Shown here in pieces: positions 38,101 to 46,599 of a stretch of 64,000 bases of DNA (the first letter of the stretch is position 1; each line of letters starts with the position of its first letter). The stretch spans positions 3,271,001 to 3,335,000 of the forward strand of contig CATNEN010000030.1 in NCBI GenBank assembly GCA_950097015.1, in the 5' to 3' direction. This DNA is from Macrostomum hystrix. Its lineage: Eukaryota > Platyhelminthes > Macrostomidae. The translations under genes and the position numbers were made by a program. A model generated the notes under the pieces. That model did not search any database. It saw only the letters and a program-made list of their open reading frames with translations, and was not told the origin of the DNA.

Positions 38101-40320
38101 TTTGATTAGGGAACTGGTATTTTGATTAGGGAACTGGTATTTTGATTAGGGAACTGGTATTTTGATTAGGGAACTGGTATTTTGATTAGGGAACTGGTAT
38201 TTTGATTAGGGAACTGGTATTTTGATTAGGGAACTGGTGTTTTGATTAGGAAACAGGTATTTTGATTAGGGAACTGGTGTTTTGATTAGGGAACTGGTAT
38301 TTTGATTAGGGAACTGGTATTTTGATTAGGGAACAGGTATTTTGATTAATGAAAATTGGCATCTGATTATGATGAAACTGGCATCTGATTATGATGAAAC
38401 TGGCATCTGATTATGATGAAACTGGCATCTGGTTATGAGGAAACTGGCATCTGGTTATGAGGAAACTGGCATCTGATTATGATGAAACTGGCATCTGATT
38501 TTTATGAAACTGGCATCTGATTTTTATGAAACTGGCATCTGATTATGATGAAACTGGCATCTGATTATGATGAAACTGGCATCTGATTATGATTAAACTG
38601 GAATCTGATTATGATGAAACTGGCATCTGATTATGATTAAACTGGCATCTGATTATGATGAAACTGGCATCTGATTATGATGAAACTGGCATCTGATTAT
38701 GATGAAACTGGCATCTGGTTATGAGGAAACTGGCATCTGATTATGATGAAACTGGCATCTGATTATGATGAAACTGGCATCTGATTATGATGAAACTGGC
38801 ATCTGGTTATGAGGAAACTGGCATCTGGTTATGAGGAAACTGGCATCTGATTATGATGAAACTGGCATCTGATTTTTATGAAACTAGCATCTGATTTTTA
38901 TGAAACTGGCATCTGATTATGATGAAACTGGCATCTGATTATGATTAAACTGGAATCTGATTATGATGAAACTGGCATCTGATTATGATTAAACTGGCAT
39001 CTGATTATGATGAAACTGGCATCTGATTATGATGAAACTGGCATCTGATTATGATGAAACTGGCATCTGGTTATGAGGAAACTGGCATCTGATTATGATG
39101 AAACTGGCATCTGATTATGATGAAACTGGCATCTGATTATGATGAAACTGGCATCTGATTATGATTAAACTGGCATCTGATTATGATTAAACTGGAATCT
39201 GATTATGATGAAACTGGCATCTGGTTATGAGGAAACTGGCATCTGGTTATGAGGAAACTGGCATCTGATTATGATGAAACTGGCATCTGATTTTTATGAA
39301 ACTGGCATCTGATTTTGATGAAACTGGCATCTGATTATGATGAAACTGGCATCTGATTTTGATGAAACTGGCATCTGATTATGATTAAACTGGAATCTGA
39401 TTATGATGAAACTGGCATCTGATTATGATTAAACTGGAATCTGATTATGATGAAACTGGCATCTGGTTATGAGGAAACTGGCATCTGGTTATGAGGAAAC
39501 TGGCATCTGGTTATGAGGAAACTGGCATCTGATTATGATGAAACTGGCATCTGATTATGATGAAACTGGCATCTGATTATGATTAAACTGGCATCTGATT
39601 ATGATGAAACTGGCATCTGATTATGATGAAACTGGCATCTGATTATGATGAAACTGGCATCTGATTATGATGAAACTGGCATCTGATTATGATGAAACTG
39701 GCATCTGATTATGATGAAACTGGCATCTGATTATGATGAAACTGGCATCTGATTATGATTAAACTGGAATCTGATTATGATGAAACTGGCATCTGATTAT
39801 GATTAAACTGGCATCTGATTATGATGAAACTGGCATCTGACTGTGGAAAAGTGGTAATCTAGTTAACAAGTTCCGATTTCCACGTCCAGAGTTTTTTTCA
39901 TTCGATATTTTTTAATTAGACATTGTCCCTTTGATCTTTTGCTCAAGGTAAGATAATAATATTGACTATTATATGAGACTCGTATTCAAACTATCTAAAA
40001 ATACTAGTAAATCATCGTGCCTTAACCCTAACTCCTGCACGTGGCTGATACGCAGGTGTGTATAAATTATCACCCAAATATTAACCTATTTAAAGCATAA
40101 TATTGTTCCTAGTATCTACTGTCTATTTCAGATTGAAGGCGCCTTCAAAAAGGTGTCCTGTCGTAACGGTAAAAAAGTATTCGACCTTCCGTTGCACTAC
40201 CTGGACACCGAGCTGTCCTCGAATTCTTCAGCTGCTGTCACGGCTGACATTGTCTGGACTAGCAATCTGCGCGATTTCAAGGCCGGCTTAAAGTTCAACT
40301 TGGCCAGACCAATATTTTAA
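17115..40320 (+). CDS. NRDC: Nardilysin, M16 zinc metallopeptidase (15 exons)
   Basis: Exons 17115-17194, 18227-18581, 19119-19474, 20350-21384, 23781-23955, 25240-25330, 26116-26167, 26928-27011, 27086-27155, 27419-27564, 28102-28261, 28606-28674, 35638-35784, 36986-37444, 40132-40320. All junctions are GT/AG and all phases join; the total is 3,468 bp, 1,155 aa, about the family length. Nardilysin cleaves before Arg in dibasic sites and assists ectodomain shedding. The inverted zinc motif HCLEH is at residues 208-212. The third zinc ligand is Glu289 in VHSE, 77 residues after His212, the spacing seen in insulin-degrading enzyme. An acidic insert (about 42-176), the nardilysin hallmark, precedes HCLEH and here also holds six consecutive Arg (90-95). 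The inactive C-terminal M16 half includes MSEPCFDYLRTK. The start ATG has an in-frame stop 12 bp upstream; an extra 5' exon is possible. The exon 4 donor (gtcagt) is weak. Exon edges are inferred from family alignment. Confidence 0.93.
17195..18226. other. Nardilysin introns 1 and 2, no repeats
   Basis: Intron 1 (17195-18226) is AT-rich unique DNA ending at a tcag acceptor; intron 2 (18582-19118) is similar. A 72-codon frame overlapping the first acceptor and an 89-codon frame at 18822-19091 are not coding. No array or mobile element recognised. Confidence 0.6.
19570..20250. repeat. 39-bp minisatellite in nardilysin intron 3
   Basis: Regular 39-bp units (atagaaatccccgctcggat then aagcaggatcccatctttc) from about 19840. 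More degenerate units extend back to about 19570. It lies within intron 3 (19475-20349), about 100 bp from both splice sites. Frames on both strands up to 175 codons are repeat artefacts. Confidence 0.93.
21455..22375. repeat. 18/19-bp minisatellite in nardilysin intron 4
   Basis: About 49 units of cacagtcccgaatggaagc (19 bp), alternating with a cacagtcccgaaggaaagc form and an 18-bp form lacking one A. It starts about 70 bp after the exon 4 donor. No unit has a stop in most frames, so 315-333-codon frames appear on both strands at once; these are not genes. Confidence 0.97.
22900..23650. repeat. 21-bp minisatellite in nardilysin intron 4
   Basis: About 35 units of ctcacaatcccacactctta plus t. 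This is the second, unrelated array in the same intron. It ends about 130 bp before the exon 5 acceptor. Confidence 0.95.
24293..24300. other. Target-site duplication, left copy (hAT MITE)
   Basis: acatagag immediately before the left terminal inverted repeat. The second copy is at 25188-25195. Confidence 0.9.
24301..25187. mobile_element. Non-autonomous hAT element (MITE) in nardilysin intron 5
   Basis: The left end caggggtcggcaaact and the right end agtttgccgacccttg are inverted repeats (15 of 16 match). They are flanked by an 8-bp direct duplication acatagag at 24293-24300 and 25188-25195. The end sequence and 8-bp target duplication are typical of hAT transposons. Length is 887 bp with no transposase frame. 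The middle (24394-25094) has been replaced or expanded by a 17-bp minisatellite. Confidence 0.92.
24394..25094. repeat. 17-bp minisatellite inside the hAT MITE
   Basis: About 42 units of agagataagacacgggg with gatgag/cagg variants and occasional 16-bp units. It is bounded by MITE sequence on both sides. Long minus-strand frames here are repeat artefacts. Confidence 0.95.
25491..25836 (-). mobile_element. tRNA-derived SINE family 1, near full length
   Basis: Read on the minus strand: an A-box region (gtggcagagcggttaa), a B-box region (gagctcgattcc), a unique body (gcccttgagggccaacctcc; ccaaatgatg) and a 3' (att)n tail at 25491-25505. It lies in nardilysin intron 6. Other copies are at 62.4 and 63.4 kb. 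Confidence 0.85.
25860..25930 (+). other. tRNA-like fragment
   Basis: A-box-like tagccaagtagttagagc and B-box-like gagttcgaatcg lie at tRNA-like spacing, but no acceptor stem pairs. It is probably a tRNA pseudogene or SINE head. Confidence 0.4.
26250..26860. repeat. 16-bp minisatellite in nardilysin intron 7
   Basis: About 38 units of gaatcctgattcacag with cccg and atag variants. It fills most of intron 7 (26168-26927) and ends about 70 bp before the acceptor. Confidence 0.96.
27565..28101. other. Nardilysin intron 10, unique sequence
   Basis: AT-rich unique intron with no array or element recognised. The neighbouring introns 8 (27012-27085) and 9 (27156-27418) are short and also repeat-free. 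Confidence 0.6.
28286..28445. repeat. Short tandem repeat derived from SINE family 2
   Basis: Three to four copies of a roughly 51-bp segment containing gtgtacagctgttca and tccatggactag. These words match the promoter-distal end of SINE family 2. It starts about 25 bp after the exon 11 donor. Confidence 0.8.
29015..29217 (-). mobile_element. SINE family 2 fragment
   Basis: It matches the body of the 30.2 and 58.6 kb copies on the minus strand (tccatggactg, atgctggtacccattt, gagctgaagcaatgca). It runs into the B box, which is then amplified in tandem. Confidence 0.8.
29196..29348. repeat. 26-bp tandem repeat of a pol III B box, 6 copies
   Basis: Six copies of cgggaatcgaacccccgact plus tggatt. 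Each contains the inverse of ggttcgattcc, the consensus B box of tRNA promoters, and it grows out of the SINE head just left of it. Confidence 0.9.
29417..35209 (-). CDS. Four-pass membrane protein nested in nardilysin intron 12
   Basis: Two exons on the minus strand: 35209-35014 (ATG to a gtgagt donor, phase 1) and 29727-29417 (after a cgcgcag acceptor, to TGA). Phases match and give 168 aa. I do not recognise the family. Visible: a cytosolic-type N-terminus with five consecutive Gly and a charged stretch (DGREDKVLTDKRK), then four hydrophobic segments at about residues 36-57, 67-90, 100-125 and 129-155, the last followed by WYRERG. The pattern GLLVCLPS in the fourth segment is faintly like TMEM230/TMEM134 proteins, too weak to name. 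GC-rich codons match neighbouring real exons. The gene lies wholly inside one intron of nardilysin on the opposite strand. Its 5.3-kb intron carries SINEs and three minisatellites. The spliced model is inference from matching phase, hydrophobicity and splice signals. Confidence 0.7.
29975..30130 (-). mobile_element. SINE family 2 fragment
   Basis: Short diverged piece with gtgtacagtccatggactgg and gctgggtgaacct, matching the family 2 body on the minus strand. Confidence 0.6.
30201..30504 (-). mobile_element. tRNA-derived SINE family 2, full length
   Basis: Minus strand: consensus A box tagcctagtggttag (30497-30483) and perfect B box ggttcgattcc (30453-30443). The body includes taaatgggtaccagcat and ccatggactgaacagctgta, and an (att)n tail ends near 30201. 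Intact pol III boxes suggest it once was, or still is, transcribable. The body resembles conserved central domains of some invertebrate SINEs, which I could not check. Confidence 0.9.
30505..31349. other. Intronic unique DNA
   Basis: No supported gene. There is a short TG repeat near 31240 and a 73-codon frame (30887-31108) without support. Confidence 0.5.
31350..31522 (-). mobile_element. Degenerate SINE family 2 copy
   Basis: On the minus strand it has a recognisable A-box-like region (gttagagcgtagg), a B box ggttcgattcc and the body motif near 31370. It is strongly diverged from the 30.2 kb copy. Confidence 0.75.
31523..32469. other. Intronic DNA with unsupported frames
   Basis: A minus-strand frame of 85 codons (31856-32113) begins at GTG, not ATG, and has no known relative. 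A tRNA-like B box (gagttcgaatcc) near 32230 lies in degenerate surroundings. Confidence 0.4.
32470..32968. repeat. 28-bp minisatellite containing TGACGTCA
   Basis: About 17 units of gtgacgtcattagtgtactt plus aaactgag. About 13 units keep the intact palindrome tgacgtca, the consensus CREB/ATF binding site. It lies in nardilysin intron 12, which is also the intron of the nested gene. Confidence 0.94.
33568..34137. repeat. 29-bp minisatellite with built-in hairpin
   Basis: About 19 units of tctcagatgctcacagtgag plus cagtcacca. Each contains the near-perfect inverted repeat gctcacagtgagc. The last units are degenerate. Confidence 0.95.
34560..35012. repeat. About 41-bp minisatellite abutting the nested gene
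   Basis: Units of roughly 41 bp with tcatcaatgcctaggacact then cataccggacaccccgtac. Shorter forms occur at the left. The right end runs directly into the splice donor of the nested membrane-protein gene (35013). Confidence 0.92.
35790..35990. repeat. 22-bp minisatellite at nardilysin exon 13 donor
   Basis: About 9 units of tgattctcagttcttgaccc plus ac, starting within 10 bp of the exon 13 donor (35785). Confidence 0.93.
36550..36925. repeat. 26-bp minisatellite in nardilysin intron 13
   Basis: About 14 units of gttatccccattcggtcatg plus tcagct. It ends about 60 bp before the exon 14 acceptor (36985). Second, unrelated array in this intron. Confidence 0.94.
37460..38345. repeat. 20-bp minisatellite in nardilysin intron 14
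   Basis: About 44 units of ggaactggtattttgattag with tgt and ttattgg variants. It begins about 15 bp after the exon 14 donor. Confidence 0.96.
38346..39842. repeat. 22-bp minisatellite in nardilysin intron 14
   Basis: About 68 units of gaaactggcatctgattatg plus at. It follows the 20-bp array without a gap and shares the aactgg word, so one array may have been seeded from the edge of the other. Confidence 0.96.
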
Positions 40321-41009
40321 ACGGCATCCGGCGTCATAGAGATTTTATTAGTTCATAATGACTTTACAATTCGTTTGCTTGACAAGTATTTTAACAGGTT
40401 GTCAAATCGTTATAACAAGCGTTATTTTATGTGTGACTTATTTTTGTCTTTAGTTTCTCATTCATAATGTTTTTATTCACAATTTATCTTACTAACCAAA
40501 GAAAAAAGTCGTTAAAAAAGGTTTTCCTTCAGTGTCTTCTGCCTTTTTGCTAGTGTGCGTGACAACTTGCACGCATTTGTGCTTTACTTTCAATCAAGAG
40601 TGTCTAAAAATAAGAAACCTGTTTATTTTGCCGCCTCCGCCTGTACTTCAACTTTTGGCTACCTGTCTGCTAGGTTTTTTTTAGCTACATTCTAGCAAAG
40701 TTTTTTTCGCCAAGTTATCAATCTTGGGCTACATTTTTATTGCGAGTTTTTTTCTATCTATCTTTTTCCTACTTTCAATATTTTTCTTTCGATAAACAAT
40801 GCTGAATAACATAATTTTTTTTTGCTACTAATAGTAGTGCAAAAAGTAGTATCTTGGAGTTTTTTATTTGTTTTTGTACTTGTCGATAAATCTTATCTTT
40901 TACAGAAAAAGACAAATATTTTTAATGTAGCGCAGTACATGAGAAGCGAATTCTGTTATTTTGGTTGAGGCAGCATTGAAGGCGGCAATTGTGCAGTTCC
41001 AAGCTGATC
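40321..41009. other. Intergenic region between nardilysin and rhophilin
   Basis: T-rich DNA, 690 bp, holding the nardilysin 3' UTR and presumably the rhophilin promoter or 5' UTR. I see no clean AATAAA. Confidence 0.5.
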
Positions 41010-44000
41010 ATGCTAGTTGTCAGTAGTAGGTACAAACCCGTCAACATTGAATTCCAGGCCACAGCGGTCGGATATCGCAAAGCTTCGTCCGAGGCTTCGG
41101 CTGCAGACGACCTGCCTAGCAACGGGCTGCCGCAGCAGGCCGCCAACGCTAACCCGGCTGCCAGCAATGGCCAAGCCCACCTACCATCAAGTCAATCGTC
41201 ATCGGCTGCTGGCCGGTTGGCTCGCGCCGGGAAATCGCCCGCGCCTCGACCGCCGCCGCGCCAATCGGCTCCGTCGTCTCCCGGCCAGTCTCAGCTTGGG
41301 ACTTCGACGTCGCCGCCGCCGCCTCCGCCTCGGCCAGTGACAACACGAGCAACGGTGACTTTTAACGGCTCCTCGAACATCGCCTCCGCCGCTGTTAGTG
41401 GCGCGCGGCAGCAGATTCGCTCACAATTATCGCCTGAGAAGCAGCAACAATTGGAGCAGCAGAAAGTTGTGCTGCAGCAACAGTATTTGGAGCATCTGCG
41501 CAAGCGAGAATCTTTAGAGCAGCAGCAGCAACAGAAGCAGCAAAATCAGCAACAACAACAATTGCAGCAGCAGGCCCCGCAGCAGCAGCAGCAAAAGCAG
41601 CAGCAACAACAATTGCAGCAGCAGCAGCCGCAGCAGCAGCAAAAGCAGCAGCAGCCGCAGCAGCAGCAAAAGCAGCAGCAACAACAATTGCAGCAGCAGC
41701 AGCAGCAGCAGCAGCAAAAGCAGCAGCAGCAGCAGCAAAAGCAGCAGCAACAACAACAACAATTGCTGCAGCAGCAGCAGCAGCTAGAGTATCCCGGACA
41801 GCCGCAGCGAGGCGAGGCCGTTCGCCAGACGGGGCGATCGCGGCTACAAGCGCACAGGTGCGAAGTGAATGAGAAGATTCACCGGGAGCTGCAGCTAACC
41901 AAAGGCGCCGAGAATATGTTGAAAGTGACGCGTGACAAGCGCGCTAAAGCGCAAATCTCTGTTGAGCTGAAATATGCCTACTCAAATCTGGACCTGCTGC
42001 AGCGGGAACTGGCTGACATTAACGAGGCGCTGGAGGTCTACCAGGACACGAGCGCCTGTTTGCCGATGATTCCGCTGGGCCTCAAGGAGACGCGCCAGCT
42101 GGACTTCGAGCCGGCCCTGGCTGACTTCCTTGAGGAGCACTACAGTGCCAAGCGGGAGGATTTCAGGCACTGCTTTGCCGAGCTGAATCGGCTACGCGAA
42201 GCGGCTAGAAAACCTCTGCGCTCTGAACAGGGCGTGGCCGACATCTACATCTACCTGAATCACCTCTGGTGAGCTTGCCGAGCTCGTCCTTTGTCCTACG
42301 TTTTTACCTGAATTCAGCAACAGGCCGAATTGAGCGCCTCATTCCGCCCCTCCTTCAGACCCCATTCCGCCCCTCCTTCAGACCCCATTCCGCCCCTCCT
42401 TCAGACCCCATTCCGCCCCTCCTAGAGATCCCATTACGCCCTTCCTACAGACCCCATTCCGCCCCTCCTTCAGACCCCATTCCGCCCCTCCTTCAGACCC
42501 CATTCCGCCCCTCCTTCAGACCCCATTCCGCCCCTCCTTCAGACACCATTCCGCCCCTCCTTCAGACACCATTCCGCCCCTCCTTCAGACCCCATTCCGC
42601 CCCTCCTAGAGACCCCATTACGCCCTTCCTACAGACCCCATTCCGCCCCTCCTTCAGACCCCATTCCGCCCCTCCTTCAGAATCCATTCCACCCGTACTT
42701 CAGACTCCATTTCACCTCTGCTTCAGACTCCATTCCGCCCCTCCTTCAGACCCCATTGCGTCCCTCCTTCAGACTCCATTCCACCCGTCCTTCAGACTCC
42801 ATTCCGCCCGTCCTTCAGACTCCATTCCGCCCGTCCTTCAGACCTCATTCCGCCCCTCCTTCAGACTCCATTCCACCCGTCCTTCAGACTCCATTACGCC
42901 CCTCCTTTCCGCATATCTTCCTTCGATTTTGAAACCCTTGATTTTCGCTCGCACTCAATATCGACTCGCCGCCTACCTTGACAACTATTCCTCCAGGTAC
43001 CTGGATCGCAGATTTTTCGCGCCTTGGCGCTCTCACAGCCTATTCTTTCACTGGTTCGACTCATTCACCGGCGTGGCCTTCACCCAGCGCAGCCTGGCAT
43101 TCGAGAAGGCCTGCATGGCCTACAACCTGGCGGCCGTGTGCAGCCAGTTGGCTCTGTCAAACGCCAGGCAGGAGGCGGAGGCCGCCCTGGCATGGCTGTT
43201 GCGCAGCTGGGGCGCTGTGCTATTTGTAGCTGAGAACTACACCAATGCGCCCAGCATGGATATGAAAGCGGCTGTGCTGGAGATGACAGCCAATCTGTTG
43301 CGAGCTCAGGCCTACGAGTGCCAGTTCCAGCTGGACCATCAGCTGCCGGGTAGGTGACAGAGAAATTATTCACGGTATCCAGTGTCGATTATCGATTCTT
43401 GGGCAGATTTTTAGGTGAATGGAATTTACTTTCTGATATATACCATTTTATAGTTAGATAGATCTAGTATCTATTTTCCGTTGGATCTAGTGTCTATTTA
43501 TAGATAGATCTAGTGTCTATTTACAGATAGATCTAGTGTCTATTTACAGATAGATCTAGAGTCTATTTACAGATAGATCTAGTGTCTATTTACAGATAGA
43601 TCTGGTGTCTATTTAGAGATAGATCTAGTGTCTATTTACAGATAGATCTAGAGTCTATTTACAGATAGATCTAGTGTCTATTTACAGATAGATCTAGAGT
43701 CTATTTACAGATAGATCTAGAGTCTATTTACAGATAGATCTAGAGTATATTTACAGATAGATCTAGTGTCTATTTACAGATAGATCTAGTGTCTATTTAC
43801 AGATAGATCTAGAGTCTATTTACAGATAGATCTAGTGTCTATTTACAGATAGATCTGGTGTCTATTTAGAGATAGATCTAGTGTCTATTTACAGATAGAT
43901 CTAGTGTCTATTTACAGATAGATCTAGTGTCTATTTACAGATAGATCTGGTGTCTATTTACAGATAGATCTAATCTATTTACAGATAGATCTAGAGTCTA

Positions 44001-46511
44001 TTTACAGATAGATCTAGAGTCTATTTACAGATAGATCTAGAGTCTATTTACAGATAGATCTAGAGTCTATTTACAGATAGATCTAGAGTCTATTTACAGA
44101 TAGATCTAGTGTCTATTTACAGATAGATCTAGTGTCTATTTACAGATAGATCTAGAGTCTATTTACAGATAGATCTAGTGTCTATTTACAGATAGATCTG
44201 GTGTCTATTTAGAGATAGATCTAGTGTCTATTTACAGATAGATCTGGTGTCTATTTAGAGATAGATCTAGTGTCTATTTACAGATAGATCTAGTGTCTAT
44301 TTACAGATAGATCTAGTGTCTATTTACAGATAGATCTGGTGTCTATTTACAGATAGATCTAATCTATTTACAGATAGATCTAGAGTCTATTTACAGATAG
44401 ATCTAGAGTCTATTTACAGATAGATCTAGAGTCTATTTACAGATAGATCTAGAGTCTATTTACAGATAGATCTAGAGTCTATTTACAGATAGATCTAGTG
44501 TCTATTTACAGATAGATCTAGTGTCTATTTACAGATAGATCTAGAGTCTATTTACAGATAGATCTAGTGTCTATTTACAGATAGATCTGGTGTCTATTTA
44601 GAGATAGATCTAGTGTCTATTTACAGATAGATCTAGTGTCTATTTACAGATAGATCTAGTGTCTATTTACAGATAGATCTGGTGTCTATTTACAGATAGA
44701 TCTAATCTATTTACAGATAGATCTAGAGTCTATTTACAGATAGATCTAGAGTCTATTTACAGATAGATCTAGAGTCTATTTACAGATAGATCTAGAGTCT
44801 ATTTACAGATAGATCTAGTGTCTATTTACAGATAGATCTAGTGTCTATTTACAGATAGATCTAGAGTCTATTTACAGATAGATCTAGAGTCTATTTACAG
44901 ATAGATCTAGAGTATATTTACAGATAGATCTAGAGTCCATTTACAGATAGATCTGGTGTCTATTTACAGATACTCGTAGATCTAGAGTCTATTTACAGAT
45001 AGATCTAGAGTCTATTTACAGATAGATCTAGAGTATATTTACAGATAGATCTAGTGTCTATTTACAGATAGATCTAGAGTCTATTTACAGATAGATCTAG
45101 AGTCTATTTACAGATAGATCTAGAGTATATTTACAGATAGATCTAGAGTCCATTTACAGATAGATCTAGTGTCTATTTGCAGATAGATCTAGAGTCTATT
45201 TACAGATAGATCTAGAGTCTATTTACAGATAGATCTAGAGTCTATTTACAGATAGATCTAGAGTCTATTTACAGATAGATCTAGTGTCTATTTACAGATA
45301 GATCTAGTGTCTATTTACAGATAGATCTAGAGTCTATTTACAGATAGATCTAGTGTCTATTTACAGATAGATCTGGTGTCTATTTAGAGATAGATCTAGT
45401 GTCTATTTACAGATAGATCTAGTGTCTATTTACAGATAGATCTAGTGTCTATTTACAGATAGATCTGGTGTCTATTTACAGATAGATCTAATCTATTTAC
45501 AGATAGATCTAGAGTCTATTTACAGATAGATCTAGAGTCTATTTACAGATAGATCTAGAGTCTATTTACAGATAGATCTAGAGTCTATTTACAGATAGAT
45601 CTAGTGTCTATTTACAGATAGATCTAGTGTCTATTTACAGATAGATCTAGAGTCTATTTACAGATAGATCTAGAGTCTATTTACAGATAGATCTAGAGTA
45701 TATTTACAGATAGATCTAGAGTCCATTTACAGATAGATCTGGTGTCTATTTACAGATACTCGTAGATCTAGAGTCTATTTACAGATAGATCTAGAGTCTA
45801 TTTACAGATAGATCTAGAGTATATTTACAGATAGATCTAGTGTCTATTTACAGATAGATCTAGAGTCTATTTACAGATAGATCTAGAGTCTATTTACAGA
45901 TAGATCTAGAGTATATTTACAGATAGATCTAGAGTCCATTTACAGATAGATCTAGTGTCTATTTGCAGATAGATCTAGAGTCTATTTACAGATAGATCTA
46001 GTGTCTATTTACAGATAGATCTAGTGTCTATTTACAGATAGATCTAGAGTCTATTTACAGATAGATCTAGAGTCTATTTACAGATAGATCTAGAGTATAT
46101 TTACAGATAGATCTAGAGTCCATTTACAGATAGATCTGGTGTCTATTTACAGATACTCGTAGATCTAGAGTCTATTTACAGATAGATCTAGAGTCTATTT
46201 ACAGATAGATCTAGAGTATATTTACAGATAGATCTAGTGTCTATTCACAGATAGATCTAGAGTCTATTTACAGATACTCGTAGATCTAGAGTCTATTTAC
46301 AGATAGATCTAGAGTCTATTTACAGATAGATCTAGTGTCTATTTACAGATAGATCTAGTGTCTATTTGCAGATAGATCTAGAGTCTATTTACAGATAGAT
46401 CTAGTGTCTATTTGCAGATAAAGCTATGCTGTCAGTTTTGATGTATTCAGTGAAAATTTCATGAAACATTTTCGCGCAAAGTTAAGACGCTCCTTGTCTA
46501 TCGCTACAGCC

Positions 46512-46599
<88 letters not shown>

